Positions 1-9,773 of a stretch of 64,000 nt of DNA are shown here, piece after piece. Position 1 is the stretch's first letter, and each line of letters opens with the position of its first letter. Made by a program: the position numbers and the translations under genes. Origin of the DNA: Prochlorococcus sp. AG-402-C09 (GTDB lineage: Bacteria; Cyanobacteriota; Cyanobacteriia; PCC-6307; Cyanobiaceae); assembly GCA_003279565.1 (NCBI GenBank), contig QCHN01000003.1:98483-162482 (forward strand), written 5' to 3'. The notes under the pieces were generated by a model. The model made no database searches. It was not told the origin of the DNA and saw only the letters and a program-made list of their open reading frames with translations.

Positions 1-2892
1 GAAGAAGTCATAACTATTCGTGGTGCAAGGCAACATAATTTGAAAAATGTTGATTTGTCTATTCCAAGAAATAAATTGGTGGTTTTCACAGGTGTCAGTG
101 GAAGTGGTAAAAGTTCTCTAGCTTTTGATACTATTTTTGCTGAAGGGCAGAGGCGATATGTTGAGAGTTTGTCTGCTTATGCAAGACAATTTTTAGGTCA
201 AGTTGATAAACCAGATGTTGATTCAATTGAAGGTTTATCCCCAGCAATTTCTATTGATCAAAAATCTACTAGCCATAATCCTCGCTCAACAGTTGGAACG
301 GTTACGGAAATACAAGACTATTTTCGATTGCTTTTTGGAAGAGCGGGAGAACCACATTGTCCTGAGTGCTCTAGGCCAATTAAGCCTCAAAGTATTGATG
401 AGATGGTTGATCAAATTAAGACTCTTCCAGAGGGGACTAGATATCAATTACTTGCACCAGTCGTTAGAGGTAAAAAAGGAACACACTCAAAACTTTTGTC
501 TGGACTTGCTGCAGAGGGGTTTGTTCGAGTCAGGATTAACAAAGAAGTTAGAGAATTGGCAGATAATATTGAATTAGATAAAAATCAAGTTCATTCTATT
601 GAGGTCGTGGTTGATAGATTGATTGCGAGAGAAGGTATCGAAGAGAGATTAACTGATTCATTAAGCACTACTTTGAAAAGAGGAGATGGATTAGCAATTG
701 TCGAAGCAGTACCTAAAAAGAATGAAGAACTTCCTAAAGGTATTGATAGAGAAAGATTGTTTTCTGAGAATTTCGCTTGTCCAGTTCATGGGGCTGTGAT
801 TGAAGAATTATCTCCAAGATTATTCTCATTCAATAGTCCATATGGAGCATGTCCTGATTGTCATGGTCTTGGTCACTTGAAAAAATTCACTTGCGAGAGA
901 GTTGTACCTGACCCATCACTACCTGTTTACGCTGCTGTTGCACCATGGAGTGATAAAGATAATTCATATTATTTTTCATTATTATTTTCAGTTGGTGAGG
1001 CATTTGGTTTCGAAATTAAAACTCCTTGGAAAGATTTAAAAGAAGAGCAAAAAAATATTTTGTTAAATGGCAGTAAAGAGCCAATTTTAATAAAGGTAGA
1101 TAGTAGATATAAACAAGACTCTGGATTTAAAAGACCTTTTGAAGGGATTTTACCTATTTTAGAAAGACAGTTACAGGATGCAAATGGTGAAGCCGTTCGC
1201 CAAAAGTTAGAAAAATATCTTGAATTAGTTCCTTGTGCAAGCTGTCATGGCAAGAGATTACGTCCTGAGGCTCTTGCTGTAAAACTTGGACCTTTTGCAA
1301 TAACTGATCTCACTTCATCAAGTGTTTCTTCCACACTTGAGAATGTTGAAGAATTAATGGGTCTTGAGACAACTAAAAATTCAAAGGAATTGCTTTCCAA
1401 TAAACAAAAAAAGATTGGAGAATTAGTTTTAAAAGAAATTCGATTACGTCTTCAATTTCTTTTGGATGTTGGACTTGATTATTTGACTCTAGATAGACCA
1501 GCCATGACGTTGTCAGGTGGTGAAGCCCAAAGGATACGACTTGCCACACAAATAGGTGCTGGCTTAACAGGAGTTCTTTATGTTTTAGATGAACCTAGTA
1601 TTGGACTACATCAAAGAGATAATGATCGATTATTATCTACTTTAAAAAAACTACGTGATCTAGGTAATACCTTGGTTGTTGTTGAACACGATGAAGATAC
1701 CATAAGAGCAGCTGATCATTTAGTCGATATAGGTCCTGGCGCTGGTGTCCATGGAGGAGAAATTATTGCAGAAGGATCTATCGATAGCTTGTTGACTGCA
1801 AAAGAATCATTGACTGGTGCTTATCTTAGCGGGCGTTCATCGATACCTACTCCTGTCAGTAGAAGAGACTCAGTTCAAAGAAAATTACGATTGATTGATT
1901 GCAATAAAAATAATCTAAAAAATGTTTCAGTAGATTTTCCCTTAGGTAGATTAGTATCTGTTACTGGTGTTAGTGGAAGTGGTAAAAGTACTTTAATAAA
2001 TGAATTACTCCATCCTGCTTTAAATCACTCTTTAGGTTTAAAAGTTCCATTTCCAAAAGGATTAAAAGAGCTGAAAGGTATTAAATCAATTGATAAAGTT
2101 ATTGTTATTGACCAATCCCCAATTGGTAGAACTCCACGATCTAATACTGCTACTTATACAGGCGCATTTGATCCTATACGCCAACTTTTTGCTACTTCTG
2201 TTGAAGCAAAAGCACGAGGATATCAAGCAGGGCAATTCAGTTTTAATGTTAAAGGTGGAAGATGTGAAGCTTGTCGTGGTCAGGGAGTAAATGTAATTGA
2301 GATGAATTTTCTTCCTGATGTCTATGTTCAATGCGATGTATGTAAAGGAGCTAGATTTAATCGAGAGACATTACAAGTTAAATATAAAAATTATTCTATT
2401 TCAGATGTATTAGAAATGACAGTTGAGCAGGCAGTTGATGTTTTTTCAGCAATACCTCAAGCTGCAGATAGATTGAGAACACTTCTAGATGTTGGTCTTG
2501 GATACATTAAGCTCGGCCAACCTGCTCCAACATTATCTGGAGGAGAAGCTCAAAGGGTAAAACTTGCTACTGAGTTATCTAGAAGAGCCACTGGTAAAAC
2601 TCTTTATCTAATTGATGAACCTACAACTGGTTTAAGTTTTTATGATGTTCATAAATTAATGGATGTGATACAAAGACTGGTAGATAAAGGAAATTCAATT
2701 ATTGTTATTGAGCATAATTTGGATGTTATTAGATGTTCAGATTGGATTATTGATATGGGTCCAGAAGGGGGTAACCGAGGAGGAGAGATTATTGCTATGG
2801 GTACTCCTGAAGAAGTAGCTCAAGACTCAAATAGTCATACAGGTAATTATCTAAAAAAAGTCTTGGAATTACATCCTCCTAGCAAAGATTGA
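1..2892 (+). CDS. uvrA: Excinuclease ABC subunit A (5' end cut by window)
   Basis: UvrA is the damage-sensing ATPase of nucleotide excision repair; it dimerises, loads UvrB and leaves. The reading frame is open from base 1, and its first visible residues match the conserved RGARQHNLKN start region, so only a few N-terminal codons are missing. The TTG at base 40 is internal. Two ABC ATPase halves are visible, each with a Walker A GVSGSGKS (about bases 91-117 and 1966-1990) and an LSGGEAQR signature. Cys pairs of the zinc modules (CPEC, CPDC, CEAC, CDVC) are present. Length fits full UvrA (about 963 residues visible). No frameshift seen. Confidence 0.97.
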   Translation, partial: EEVITIRGARQHNLKNVDLSIPRNKLVVFTGVSGSGKSSLAFDTIFAEGQRRYVESLSAYARQFLGQVDKPDVDSIEGLSPAISIDQKSTSHNPRSTVGTVTEIQDYFRLLFGRAGEPHCPECSRPIKPQSIDEMVDQIKTLPEGTRYQLLAPVVRGKKGTHSKLLSGLAAEGFVRVRINKEVRELADNIELDKNQVHSIEVVVDRLIAREGIEERLTDSLSTTLKRGDGLAIVEAVPKKNEELPKGIDRERLFSENFACPVHGAVIEELSPRLFSFNSPYGACPDCHGLGHLKKFTCERVVPDPSLPVYAAVAPWSDKDNSYYFSLLFSVGEAFGFEIKTPWKDLKEEQKNILLNGSKEPILIKVDSRYKQDSGFKRPFEGILPILERQLQDANGEAVRQKLEKYLELVPCASCHGKRLRPEALAVKLGPFAITDLTSSSVSSTLENVEELMGLETTKNSKELLSNKQKKIGELVLKEIRLRLQFLLDVGLDYLTLDRPAMTLSGGEAQRIRLATQIGAGLTGVLYVLDEPSIGLHQRDNDRLLSTLKKLRDLGNTLVVVEHDEDTIRAADHLVDIGPGAGVHGGEIIAEGSIDSLLTAKESLTGAYLSGRSSIPTPVSRRDSVQRKLRLIDCNKNNLKNVSVDFPLGRLVSVTGVSGSGKSTLINELLHPALNHSLGLKVPFPKGLKELKGIKSIDKVIVIDQSPIGRTPRSNTATYTGAFDPIRQLFATSVEAKARGYQAGQFSFNVKGGRCEACRGQGVNVIEMNFLPDVYVQCDVCKGARFNRETLQVKYKNYSISDVLEMTVEQAVDVFSAIPQAADRLRTLLDVGLGYIKLGQPAPTLSGGEAQRVKLATELSRRATGKTLYLIDEPTTGLSFYDVHKLMDVIQRLVDKGNSIIVIEHNLDVIRCSDWIIDMGPEGGNRGGEIIAMGTPEEVAQDSNSHTGNYLKKVLELHPPSKD

Positions 2893-3078
2893 ATATTCAG
2901 CTATTTTTGTAGATATTGCTTAATGTTTAAGAGTCTTTGACTGGTAAGGGCTTAGAAAATCAAGTAGTAGCAAAGCATTGGGAAGTTTAATTTTTATTTA
3001 AAAAAACATTATTTTTTCTTTAGGTTTAGTTGGCAAAAAATCAAGTAGGAATTCATCATCTTTAAATAAAGGTTTTGC

Positions 3079-5205
3079 TTGGGATTAAGACTTTTACATT
3101 TAAATTTGCATGGTTTAATTCGATCACATGATCTTGAGTTGGGAAGAGATTCAGATACTGGAGGGCAGACCTTATATGTTCTAGAGTTAGTAAAAGGACT
3201 TGCAGCAAGACCTGAAGTTGAAAAAGTAGAACTTATTACTAGATTAATTGTTGATAGGAAAGTATCCTCTGACTACTCAAATCCAGTTGAAAAGATATCA
3301 AGTTCTGCTGAGATTATCCGATTACCTTTTGGTCCTAAGCGTTATCTTAGGAAAGAATTGCTGTGGCCATATTTAGATGATTTAGCTGATCAAATAGTGC
3401 AAAGATTACAGAAGAAAAATCACTTGCCTGATTGGATTCATGCTCATTATGCCGATGCTGGTTATGTTGGATCATTAGTCAGCAGAAGATTAGGCTTGCC
3501 ATTAGTTTTTACTGGCCATTCATTAGGCCGTGAAAAACTTAGAAGATTATTGGCTGCTGGAATAGATCACGATCAAATAGAGCAAACTTATTCAATTAGT
3601 AAAAGGATTGATGCAGAGGAGCTGGCTTTAGCGCATTTAAACTTACTCATAACAAGTACCAAACAAGAAGCAGATGAACAGTATGCTCGCTATGGGCGAT
3701 TTAGCTCTAAAGATGTAGAAATAATTCCGCCAGGTGTTGATCTAAATCGTTTTCATGCAATACCTTCTAATTTAAATAAAGAAGAAAAAGAATTAAACAA
3801 ACTTTTCAAACCTTTTTTGAGAGATTTAAATCTTCCCCCTCTTTTAGCTATATCAAGGGCAGTAAGGAGAAAAAATATTCCTGCTTTGATTGAGACTTAT
3901 GGACGTTCTTCGATTTTGCAGCAAAGACATAATCTCATTTTAATTTTAGGCTGTCGAGAAGATTCACGTCAGCTTGATAAACAGCAAAGAGAAGTATTTC
4001 AGCAGGTTTTTGAATTAGTTGATAAATATAATTTATATGGAAAAGTTGCTTTTCCAAAACAACATAAAAGAGAGCAAATTCCCTCAATTTATCGTTGGGC
4101 TACAAAGAGAAATGGATTGTTTGTTAATCCTGCTTTAACTGAGCCATTTGGCTTGACATTATTGGAAGCTGCCGCGTGTGGCTTGCCAATGGTTGCTACT
4201 GATGATGGTGGCCCAAGGGATATTCTTGCTCGTTGTGATAATGGTCTACTTGTTGATGTAACTGATTTAGAAGCATTGCGAGATGGTTTAGAGACTGCAG
4301 GTTCAAATCCATCTTTATGGAAAACTTGGAGTGACAATGGAATTGAGGGGGTTAGCAGGCATTTCAGTTGGGATGCTCATGTTTGTAATTACATTGCATT
4401 GATGCAGAAGCGTCTCAAATTTCTAGCACCTCGTTATTTGACATTTTCAAATACTAAAGACAAAAGTCCTATGGGTCAAAAACTATTATTTATTGATTTA
4501 GATAATTTCCTTGAGGAATCTAAGGGCTTGTCAATTTTTAGAGACAAATTAAAAGATTATATATTGAATCAAAATATCCAATTAGGAATTTTAACTGGTA
4601 GATCAATTCAAGCTGCTCGTTATCGATATTTAGAAACACAATTACTCAAACCTGCAGTTTGGATAACTCAAGCTGGTACTGAGATTTATTATGCTGATGA
4701 AAATAAATCAGACATTTTTTGGCAAGATTCAATATCTGTTGATTGGAGTCGTAAGGAAGTAGAGAAGGTTTTGTTCGATTTAAAAGATTATTTAGAGCTT
4801 CAAAAAACTGAGCACCAGGGTCCTATGAAGGTTAGTTATTTATTAAAAGAACCTAGTAATGCAATTTTACCTTTAGTACGCAAAAGACTTAGGCAGTCTG
4901 GCCTTGCTGCTTCTCCTCACCTTAAATGTCATTGGTACTTAGATATTGTTCCTTTGCGAGCATCACGAGCAGAAGCTATTAGATTTTTGTCTTTACGTTG
5001 GGGGCTATCTTTGGACAAAATTCTTGTCGTAGCAAGTCAACAAGGTGATGATGAATTAATAAAGGGATTGACTACTAATGTTATTCCGTTTGATCATGAT
5101 TCATCATTAGATAGATTGAGATCTCATCAAAGAGTTTTCTTTTCTGATGATCAAGATGATGTTTTAGATGGTTTAAAACATTTTCGATTTTTTAAAAGTA
5201 CTTAA
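3079..5205 (+). CDS. spsA: Sucrose-phosphate synthase with C-terminal HAD (SPP-like) domain
   Basis: Makes sucrose-6-phosphate from UDP-glucose and fructose-6-phosphate; sucrose is a compatible solute in picocyanobacteria. The 708-residue protein has an N-terminal GT4 sugar-binding start (GRDSDTGGQT, about residues 24-33), the family E-x7-E region TEPFGLTLLEAA (about 354) and a HAD-type domain from about residue 465. The start is a TTG preceded by AAAGG six bases upstream. The HAD domain looks degenerate: motif I reads DLDNF rather than DxDx[T/V], the motif III lysine is replaced, and the expected GDSGND loop reads SQQGDD. I infer that the phosphatase half may be inactive. Confidence 0.93.
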   Translation: MGLRLLHLNLHGLIRSHDLELGRDSDTGGQTLYVLELVKGLAARPEVEKVELITRLIVDRKVSSDYSNPVEKISSSAEIIRLPFGPKRYLRKELLWPYLDDLADQIVQRLQKKNHLPDWIHAHYADAGYVGSLVSRRLGLPLVFTGHSLGREKLRRLLAAGIDHDQIEQTYSISKRIDAEELALAHLNLLITSTKQEADEQYARYGRFSSKDVEIIPPGVDLNRFHAIPSNLNKEEKELNKLFKPFLRDLNLPPLLAISRAVRRKNIPALIETYGRSSILQQRHNLILILGCREDSRQLDKQQREVFQQVFELVDKYNLYGKVAFPKQHKREQIPSIYRWATKRNGLFVNPALTEPFGLTLLEAAACGLPMVATDDGGPRDILARCDNGLLVDVTDLEALRDGLETAGSNPSLWKTWSDNGIEGVSRHFSWDAHVCNYIALMQKRLKFLAPRYLTFSNTKDKSPMGQKLLFIDLDNFLEESKGLSIFRDKLKDYILNQNIQLGILTGRSIQAARYRYLETQLLKPAVWITQAGTEIYYADENKSDIFWQDSISVDWSRKEVEKVLFDLKDYLELQKTEHQGPMKVSYLLKEPSNAILPLVRKRLRQSGLAASPHLKCHWYLDIVPLRASRAEAIRFLSLRWGLSLDKILVVASQQGDDELIKGLTTNVIPFDHDSSLDRLRSHQRVFFSDDQDDVLDGLKHFRFFKST

Positions 5206-5262
5206 CTTTTAATATTTTTGTGCTTTTGTAGTATTTTTTAAGTATCAATAGATTTATTTTAT

Positions 5263-5505
5263 TTATTTTTCAAGGATCAATGTAAGTTGTTGATATGGCG
5301 GTTCTTCACTAATGAAGCCCCAATCATTAAAAATTTTTGAATCTATATGAGTGATTATTTGTCGTTTATTTCTTTTTTCTACTTTAAAGCCTTCTGCTGA
5401 CATCTTTCTCATAAGTCTTGCAGATTCTTCAAACCGTGCAGCCATAGAATCCAGAGTTTCACAGTCGTTTGTTAACCCCTCTTCTTTCCAAGTAAAATAC
5501 GTCAT
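5263..5505 (-). CDS. Small conserved hypothetical protein (80 aa)
   Basis: I do not recognise a function. It is an 80-residue soluble, charged protein with an ATG start, no signal peptide and no membrane segment. It starts with MTYFTWKEEG, and an amphipathic helix (about residues 15-40) is followed by a basic KRNKRQ stretch. It lies between the end of spsA (convergent) and mraY and is read in the same direction as mraY, 17 bases beyond the mraY stop, so it may be the last gene of that transcript. It resembles short proteins shared among picocyanobacteria, but I cannot name the family. Confidence 0.72.
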   Translation of the reverse strand: MTYFTWKEEGLTNDCETLDSMAARFEESARLMRKMSAEGFKVEKRNKRQIITHIDSKIFNDWGFISEEPPYQQLTLILEK

Positions 5506-5522
5506 CAGTTCAATTTGAAGAT

Positions 5523-6635
5523 CTAAGGTTTAGTGTTAAATACTAGATACATTATTATTAATAATAATGTAATGAACCAAAAGCTACTTACAATTTGAGT
5601 TTCTTTGTTACCTTGAAGCTCAAAATGGTGATGTATTGGAGTCATTAAAAATAATTTATGTCCTTTACCTTTTATTTTCTTAGAAATTTTAAAAATACCT
5701 ACTTGAATGATTACTGAGATTGATTCTGCTGCAAGTACTCCTCCCATAATTAATAGAGACCAAAGATTATTTGATATAAGAGCTATGCCACCAAGAGATG
5801 CTCCTATAGCTAAAGACCCTGAATCTCCCATAAATAATTTTGCAGGATATTTATTAAGAAAAAGAAATCCCATAGAAGCTCCAGCCATTACTATGCAAAG
5901 AGGGGCTAGGGTTTCAGTACTGGCTTGATTTTCTATTAAAATAGTTAAAGCTAAACCTGTGAAAATTAAGGCACTACAGCCACTTAGTAAGCCATCTAAA
6001 CCATCAGTTAAATTAGTTGAATTACTTTCTGCTAGTAATACAAATATTCCTAATGGATAAATTAAATTACCTATATTAACAATTTTATCTGCTATTTGAA
6101 TATTATTAGGTATAAAATTATTGGATTCACAAATAATGATAAAAATAAGACTAATAAAAAATTGTAAAATTAATTTTTGATTTGAAGTTAGACCAGTATT
6201 AAATTTTTTTTTCAAACTGATTAAGTCATCAATTAAGCCTATGAACATAAAAGATAAAATAAGTAAGCTCAAAGATAAAATAATTTTGTAATCTTGATTA
6301 TTAAAATATAAAATATTGCTTATTATGATTGCTATTGGAATAAAAAATACTCCACCCATAGTAGGAGTACCTTTTTTAAGATAATGTTTTTTTGGTCCTT
6401 CCTCTCTAATTATCTGTTTAATTTTTATTTTTTCTAATAGAGGAATACTGATATAAGTAATAATTGATGATACTAGAGTTGTAATTATAAAAGTAATAGT
6501 AAAATAATTATTTTGAAAATATAAATCAGAAAATATAGAAACCGATGTTATTATTCCAAATAAAATAAATACTTGGTACTGAATATTGTTAAAAATTGGT
6601 ATTTTTTTATTGAAAAGCTCGTTAGATTTTTTCAA
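5523..6635 (-). CDS. mraY: Phospho-N-acetylmuramoyl-pentapeptide transferase
   Basis: Transfers phospho-MurNAc-pentapeptide to undecaprenyl phosphate to form lipid I at the inner face of the plasma membrane, the first membrane step of peptidoglycan synthesis. The 370-residue protein has about ten hydrophobic segments. It has family motifs: KKGTPTMGG (about residue 85), the DD pair in GLIDDLISL (about 138), NxxNLTDGLDGL (about 205), GDSGS (about 271) and a late MTPIHHHFE motif. The start appears to be TTG (6633-6635), and I see no strong ribosome binding site. It stands alone here, away from a mur/fts cluster. Confidence 0.95.
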   Translation of the reverse strand: MKKSNELFNKKIPIFNNIQYQVFILFGIITSVSIFSDLYFQNNYFTITFIITTLVSSIITYISIPLLEKIKIKQIIREEGPKKHYLKKGTPTMGGVFFIPIAIIISNILYFNNQDYKIILSLSLLILSFMFIGLIDDLISLKKKFNTGLTSNQKLILQFFISLIFIIICESNNFIPNNIQIADKIVNIGNLIYPLGIFVLLAESNSTNLTDGLDGLLSGCSALIFTGLALTILIENQASTETLAPLCIVMAGASMGFLFLNKYPAKLFMGDSGSLAIGASLGGIALISNNLWSLLIMGGVLAAESISVIIQVGIFKISKKIKGKGHKLFLMTPIHHHFELQGNKETQIVSSFWFITLLLIIMYLVFNTKP

Positions 6636-6651
6636 AATTTAAGCTAGTAAA

Positions 6652-6927
6652 TTAATCTTCCCACTCTTCATCTGTTGTCTCTTCTTCTGCTTTATAATCT
6701 TCTTTTTCTCCCATTAAAGCTGAAAGCTCTTCTTCTTCAACTGTACTTATTTCTTGATCATTTGAATCTTCATCAGAAACTAATCTTCCACTTGTTTCTA
6801 GCCAAGATAATAAATCGGGTTCTTCTCGTAGCGGGAGGACAGGGGCAGGCTCTTCCCTTGTATAACGAGTAAGTGCGGGGTTAATACCGTCTAAATCAGA
6901 TAAGTTGATTTTTTCTAGACCGCTCAT
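6652..6927 (-). CDS. DUF3134-family protein
   Basis: A 91-residue acidic soluble protein. The N-terminal half (NPALTRYTREEPAPVLPL, then LLSWLETSGRL) matches the conserved core of the cyanobacterial DUF3134 family as I remember it. The C-terminal 35 residues are mostly Glu/Asp and probably disordered, ending in EEWED. Function is unknown. It lies 16 bases upstream of mraY on the same strand, so the two may be co-transcribed. The ATG start at 6925-6927 is clear. Confidence 0.8.
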   Translation of the reverse strand: MSGLEKINLSDLDGINPALTRYTREEPAPVLPLREEPDLLSWLETSGRLVSDEDSNDQEISTVEEEELSALMGEKEDYKAEEETTDEEWED

Positions 6928-6985
6928 CTCAAGATTATGATCGATGAATTAACATAATGCATTATGGATTAATTTTCTAATATTT

Positions 6986-7192
6986 ATGCTGACTTCAAAG
7001 CTGATATTGATGATTTCTGCTTGGCTAATGGCTTTCTTAGTAAGTATTTCTTTTCGTGTGGCTGGTATTATTCATCCTCAACCTTTTTACATAAATCATT
7101 TTTTAGTATGGTTTTTGGTTTTTGGTCCCTCTTTTTCTCTTTTAATTTATTTTTGGCTTAAGAGATCTTTTTCTTTGAATTCGTTAACTTAA
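6986..7192 (+). CDS. Small two-helix membrane protein, unknown function (68 aa)
   Basis: No family recognised. The 68 residues form two hydrophobic helices (about residues 5-28 and 38-58) joined by a short loop with HPQPF, and a positively charged end (WLKRSF). The ATG start comes 58 bases after the start codon of the divergent DUF3134 gene. It is followed by another small membrane protein 13 bases downstream, so the two form a possible two-gene unit. The paired organisation suggests an integral membrane complex partner, but that is inference. Confidence 0.68.
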   Translation: MLTSKLILMISAWLMAFLVSISFRVAGIIHPQPFYINHFLVWFLVFGPSFSLLIYFWLKRSFSLNSLT

Positions 7193-7205
7193 TTTAAATT
7201 TTCAA

Positions 7206-7415
7206 GTGGCTTTAATTTTCTCACCTCATATTTTTATTTTCACTACAAATAATGATGTTCAAGATTTATTGATTTTTGGTCATAACATTGATGATTGGTT
7301 AATTTACGTACTTATTTTTTTAGGCTTAACTTCTCTGGCTTTTGCTTTAGTATGGCTCATAGGATTCTTGGCTGAAAGCCAATCAGGAAAATCTATTAAG
7401 CAGCCATGGGAATAA
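7206..7415 (+). CDS. Small membrane protein, unknown function (69 aa)
   Basis: Unrecognised 69-residue protein with a GTG start (7206-7208). It has a moderately hydrophobic N-terminus and one clear transmembrane helix (about residues 29-54, containing LALVWLIGFL), followed by a polar tail ESQSGKSIKQPWE. It follows the 68-residue membrane protein by 13 bases and is probably co-transcribed with it. The next gene, argG, has its own strong ribosome binding site 134 bases on. Confidence 0.66.
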   Translation: MALIFSPHIFIFTTNNDVQDLLIFGHNIDDWLIYVLIFLGLTSLAFALVWLIGFLAESQSGKSIKQPWE

Positions 7416-7534
7416 ATTTTCATTTTTTCTGAAATTTTTAAGGTCTTGAAAATATTTGAATCAGCATTGAAAATCCAAATCAGAAATATTGTCCAATAGT
7501 TCTCTATATTTACTAAAGAGAATTGAATTTCCTT

Positions 7535-7541
7535 AAAGGAG
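7535..7541 (+). promoter_or_regulatory. Strong ribosome binding site deciding the argG start
   Basis: AAAGGAG lies eight bases before the ATG at 7550. It selects this ATG rather than the in-frame TTG at 7523, which would place the ribosome binding site inside the coding region. Confidence 0.8.
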
Positions 7542-7549
7542 AGAACCAT

Positions 7550-8752
7550 ATGGGAAGAGCAAAAAAAGTTGTTTTGGCTTATTCAGGAGGAGTCGATACC
7601 AGCGTTTGTATTCCTTATTTGAAAAAGGAGTATGGAGTTGAGCAAGTTATTGCTTTTGCGGCAGATCTTGGTCAGGGAGATGAGCTTGATGAAATTAAAA
7701 AAAAGGCTATTTCAGCTGGAGCTGCACAGTCATTAATTGGTAATTTAGTAAAGCCTTTTATTGAAGATTTTGCTTTTCCAGCAATTAGATCTAATGCTCT
7801 GTATCAAGGAAAATATCCGCTCTCAACGGCACTAGCTAGACCATTAATTGCAAAAAAACTTGTTGAAATTGCCAGGGAATTAAATGCTGATGGAGTCGCT
7901 CATGGGTGTACGGGGAAAGGTAATGATCAAGTTCGTTTTGATGTGACAATAGGAGCTTTAGCTCCTGATTTGGAATTGCTTACACCAGCAAGGGAATGGG
8001 GAATGAGTCGTGAAGAAACCATTTCTTATGGAGAAAAATATGGAATAGTTCCTCCTGTTAGCAAGAAAAATCCTTACTCGATAGATTTGAATCTTTTGGG
8101 GAGAAGTATTGAAGCCGGCCCTCTTGAAGATCCATTTGAGATGCCATTAGAGGAAGTCTTTGGTATTACTTCTTCTATTGCTGATTCACCTAATGATCCT
8201 GAGATAGTGGACATATTGTTTAAAAATGGTTATCCAATTGCAATTGATGGAGAACTGATGGAGCCAGTATCTCTTATTAAAAAGGTCAATAACCTTGCAG
8301 GAAAACATGGTTTTGGGCGTTTGGATATTATTGAAGACAGAGTAGTCGGAATTAAAAGTCGAGAAATTTATGAAGCACCAGGATTGCTTTTATTAATTAA
8401 AGCTCATCAAGAAATGGAGAGTTTAACTTTACCCGCTGATTTGTTAAATACTAAATTTAGATTGGAAAGGCAATGGGCAGACTTGGTTTATCAAGGTTTT
8501 TGGTTTAGTCCTTTAAAAGAAGCCTTGGATGGATTTATCAATTATTCTCAAAAGCAAGTTAATGGAACTGTAAGGATTAGGCTTTTCAAAGGTAATGCGG
8601 ATGTTATTGGTCGTAAGTCAGAAGAGAACAGTTTATATATTTCAGATATGTCTACTTATGGAAGAGAGGATAAATTTAAACATAAATCGGCTGAAGGATT
8701 TATTTATGTGTGGGGATTACCCAGTCGAATTTGGTCTTGGATTAACAAGTAA
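7550..8752 (+). CDS. argG: Argininosuccinate synthase
   Basis: Joins citrulline and aspartate using ATP, the penultimate step of arginine synthesis in the cytoplasm. The 400-residue product has the ATP-binding P-loop [10 protein letters not shown] (about residues 10-19), the [12 protein letters not shown] signature (about 115) and the SPT-like/Tyr substrate region near [11 protein letters not shown]. Length is normal for the family. It is convergent with rpsF, which ends 31 bases away. No frameshift or truncation. Confidence 0.97.
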   Translation: MGRAKKVVLAYSGGVDTSVCIPYLKKEYGVEQVIAFAADLGQGDELDEIKKKAISAGAAQSLIGNLVKPFIEDFAFPAIRSNALYQGKYPLSTALARPLIAKKLVEIARELNADGVAHGCTGKGNDQVRFDVTIGALAPDLELLTPAREWGMSREETISYGEKYGIVPPVSKKNPYSIDLNLLGRSIEAGPLEDPFEMPLEEVFGITSSIADSPNDPEIVDILFKNGYPIAIDGELMEPVSLIKKVNNLAGKHGFGRLDIIEDRVVGIKSREIYEAPGLLLLIKAHQEMESLTLPADLLNTKFRLERQWADLVYQGFWFSPLKEALDGFINYSQKQVNGTVRIRLFKGNADVIGRKSEENSLYISDMSTYGREDKFKHKSAEGFIYVWGLPSRIWSWINK

Positions 8753-8783
8753 AATAAAGGATTTCTTGAATTTACATAGCTCT

Positions 8784-9215
8784 TTATTTCTTTTCTTCTT
8801 CGTGCGTCTCTTCTTTGGAAAGTGATTCGGTTTTGTCCTCAGTAGGTTTTATTTCCTCTGCATTGTCAGATTTCTTAGGTTCATCATCATCTTTAGAGGT
8901 CGATTTTGGAGTCGGTAAAGGACCATCTTGTTTAACTGTCAGGTAACGAATAACGTCTTCACTTAACCTCATTGATTTTTCTAGTATTGCAACTTGTTGT
9001 CCATCACCTTTGTGGCTTAGCTGCACATATATCCCTTCTTTATGTTTTGCAATGGGATAAGCAAGTCTTCTTTTTCCTCTCATTTGACTATCTAGTACTT
9101 CAGTTCCTGATTTCTCAAGGATTTCACTATATTTTTTTAGATGAGTATCAACTTCTTCTTCCGGTATGTCCGGACGAAGAATGTACATAGTTTCGTAATA
9201 AGGTTGTTCAGGCAT
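8784..9215 (-). CDS. rpsF: 30S ribosomal protein S6
   Basis: Small-subunit ribosomal protein that pairs with S18 on the central domain of 16S rRNA. The N-terminal ~95 residues are the ferredoxin-like S6 fold ([12 protein letters not shown] start; [19 protein letters not shown]). The last ~45 residues are a low-complexity tail rich in Lys, Asp and Glu, which makes the protein (143 aa) longer than the roughly 100-residue core. Similar tails occur in cyanobacterial S6. It is transcribed alone, convergent with argG. Confidence 0.96.
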   Translation of the reverse strand: MPEQPYYETMYILRPDIPEEEVDTHLKKYSEILEKSGTEVLDSQMRGKRRLAYPIAKHKEGIYVQLSHKGDGQQVAILEKSMRLSEDVIRYLTVKQDGPLPTPKSTSKDDDEPKKSDNAEEIKPTEDKTESLSKEETHEEEKK

Positions 9216-9292
9216 GGATAGAATTTCCGACTAGGACTTTAAGGCTCATAAAGAGCGACGGACTATTAATCTTATACCGAGGTGGTAACTTT

Positions 9293-9751
9293 TCACAATT
9301 GCATTTTTGTTGCTTGGCTGATTATGGGCAGATCAGGTTCATTTCCTTGTGTGCAAGACCAAACACAAAAAATAATCACTGAAAAAAGACTAATTAATAA
9401 AGTACTCGAGAAGGTTCTTATAAATAATGAGTTTGAAAAAGGACTAAAAACAATTTCGAAGATAAAACTAACTATGATGATTGCAATATTGATTAGTAAC
9501 GATTGAAGTGCGTTAAAACGTAAAAAATAAGATACTTGACTATTTCTTACTAGTCCAATAAAGATAGCTAAAAATAATAATAAACTTCCAAAAGGGATTG
9601 ATCTTTCAATTAAAAGAATTGGAATTGCAGGTATTTGAATAATTTGAGTTAAAGGATATTTTATATATAAATGATTGCCAAATGTAAGACAATCAGACCA
9701 TGGAATCATATAGAGAAGAACTCCTAAGATTTTTGCTCCTATTGAAGGCAT
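9293..9751 (-). CDS. Tic20-like membrane protein
   Basis: A 152-residue integral membrane protein with four hydrophobic segments. Its spacing and motifs (YMIPWSD near the start; FLRFNALQSLLI near residue 85) match the cyanobacterial homologues of chloroplast Tic20, a protein-import channel component; the bacterial role is not settled. I use the ATG at 9751; a TTG at 9757 in the same frame would add two residues. It lies 22 bases beyond the end of aroE on the same strand, so it may be the second gene of that transcript. Confidence 0.82.
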   Translation of the reverse strand: MPSIGAKILGVLLYMIPWSDCLTFGNHLYIKYPLTQIIQIPAIPILLIERSIPFGSLLLFLAIFIGLVRNSQVSYFLRFNALQSLLINIAIIIVSFIFEIVFSPFSNSLFIRTFSSTLLISLFSVIIFCVWSCTQGNEPDLPIISQATKMQL

Positions 9752-9773
9752 AAGCAATTCTATTTTTTTAAGA

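Noticed and set aside
203..577. Plus-strand frame inside uvrA
   Set aside because: A +2 shadow of uvrA; no start signal and a composition-driven Leu-rich product.
9282..9506. Plus-strand frame opposite the Tic20-like gene
   Set aside because: Antisense to a clear membrane-protein gene and without conserved pattern.
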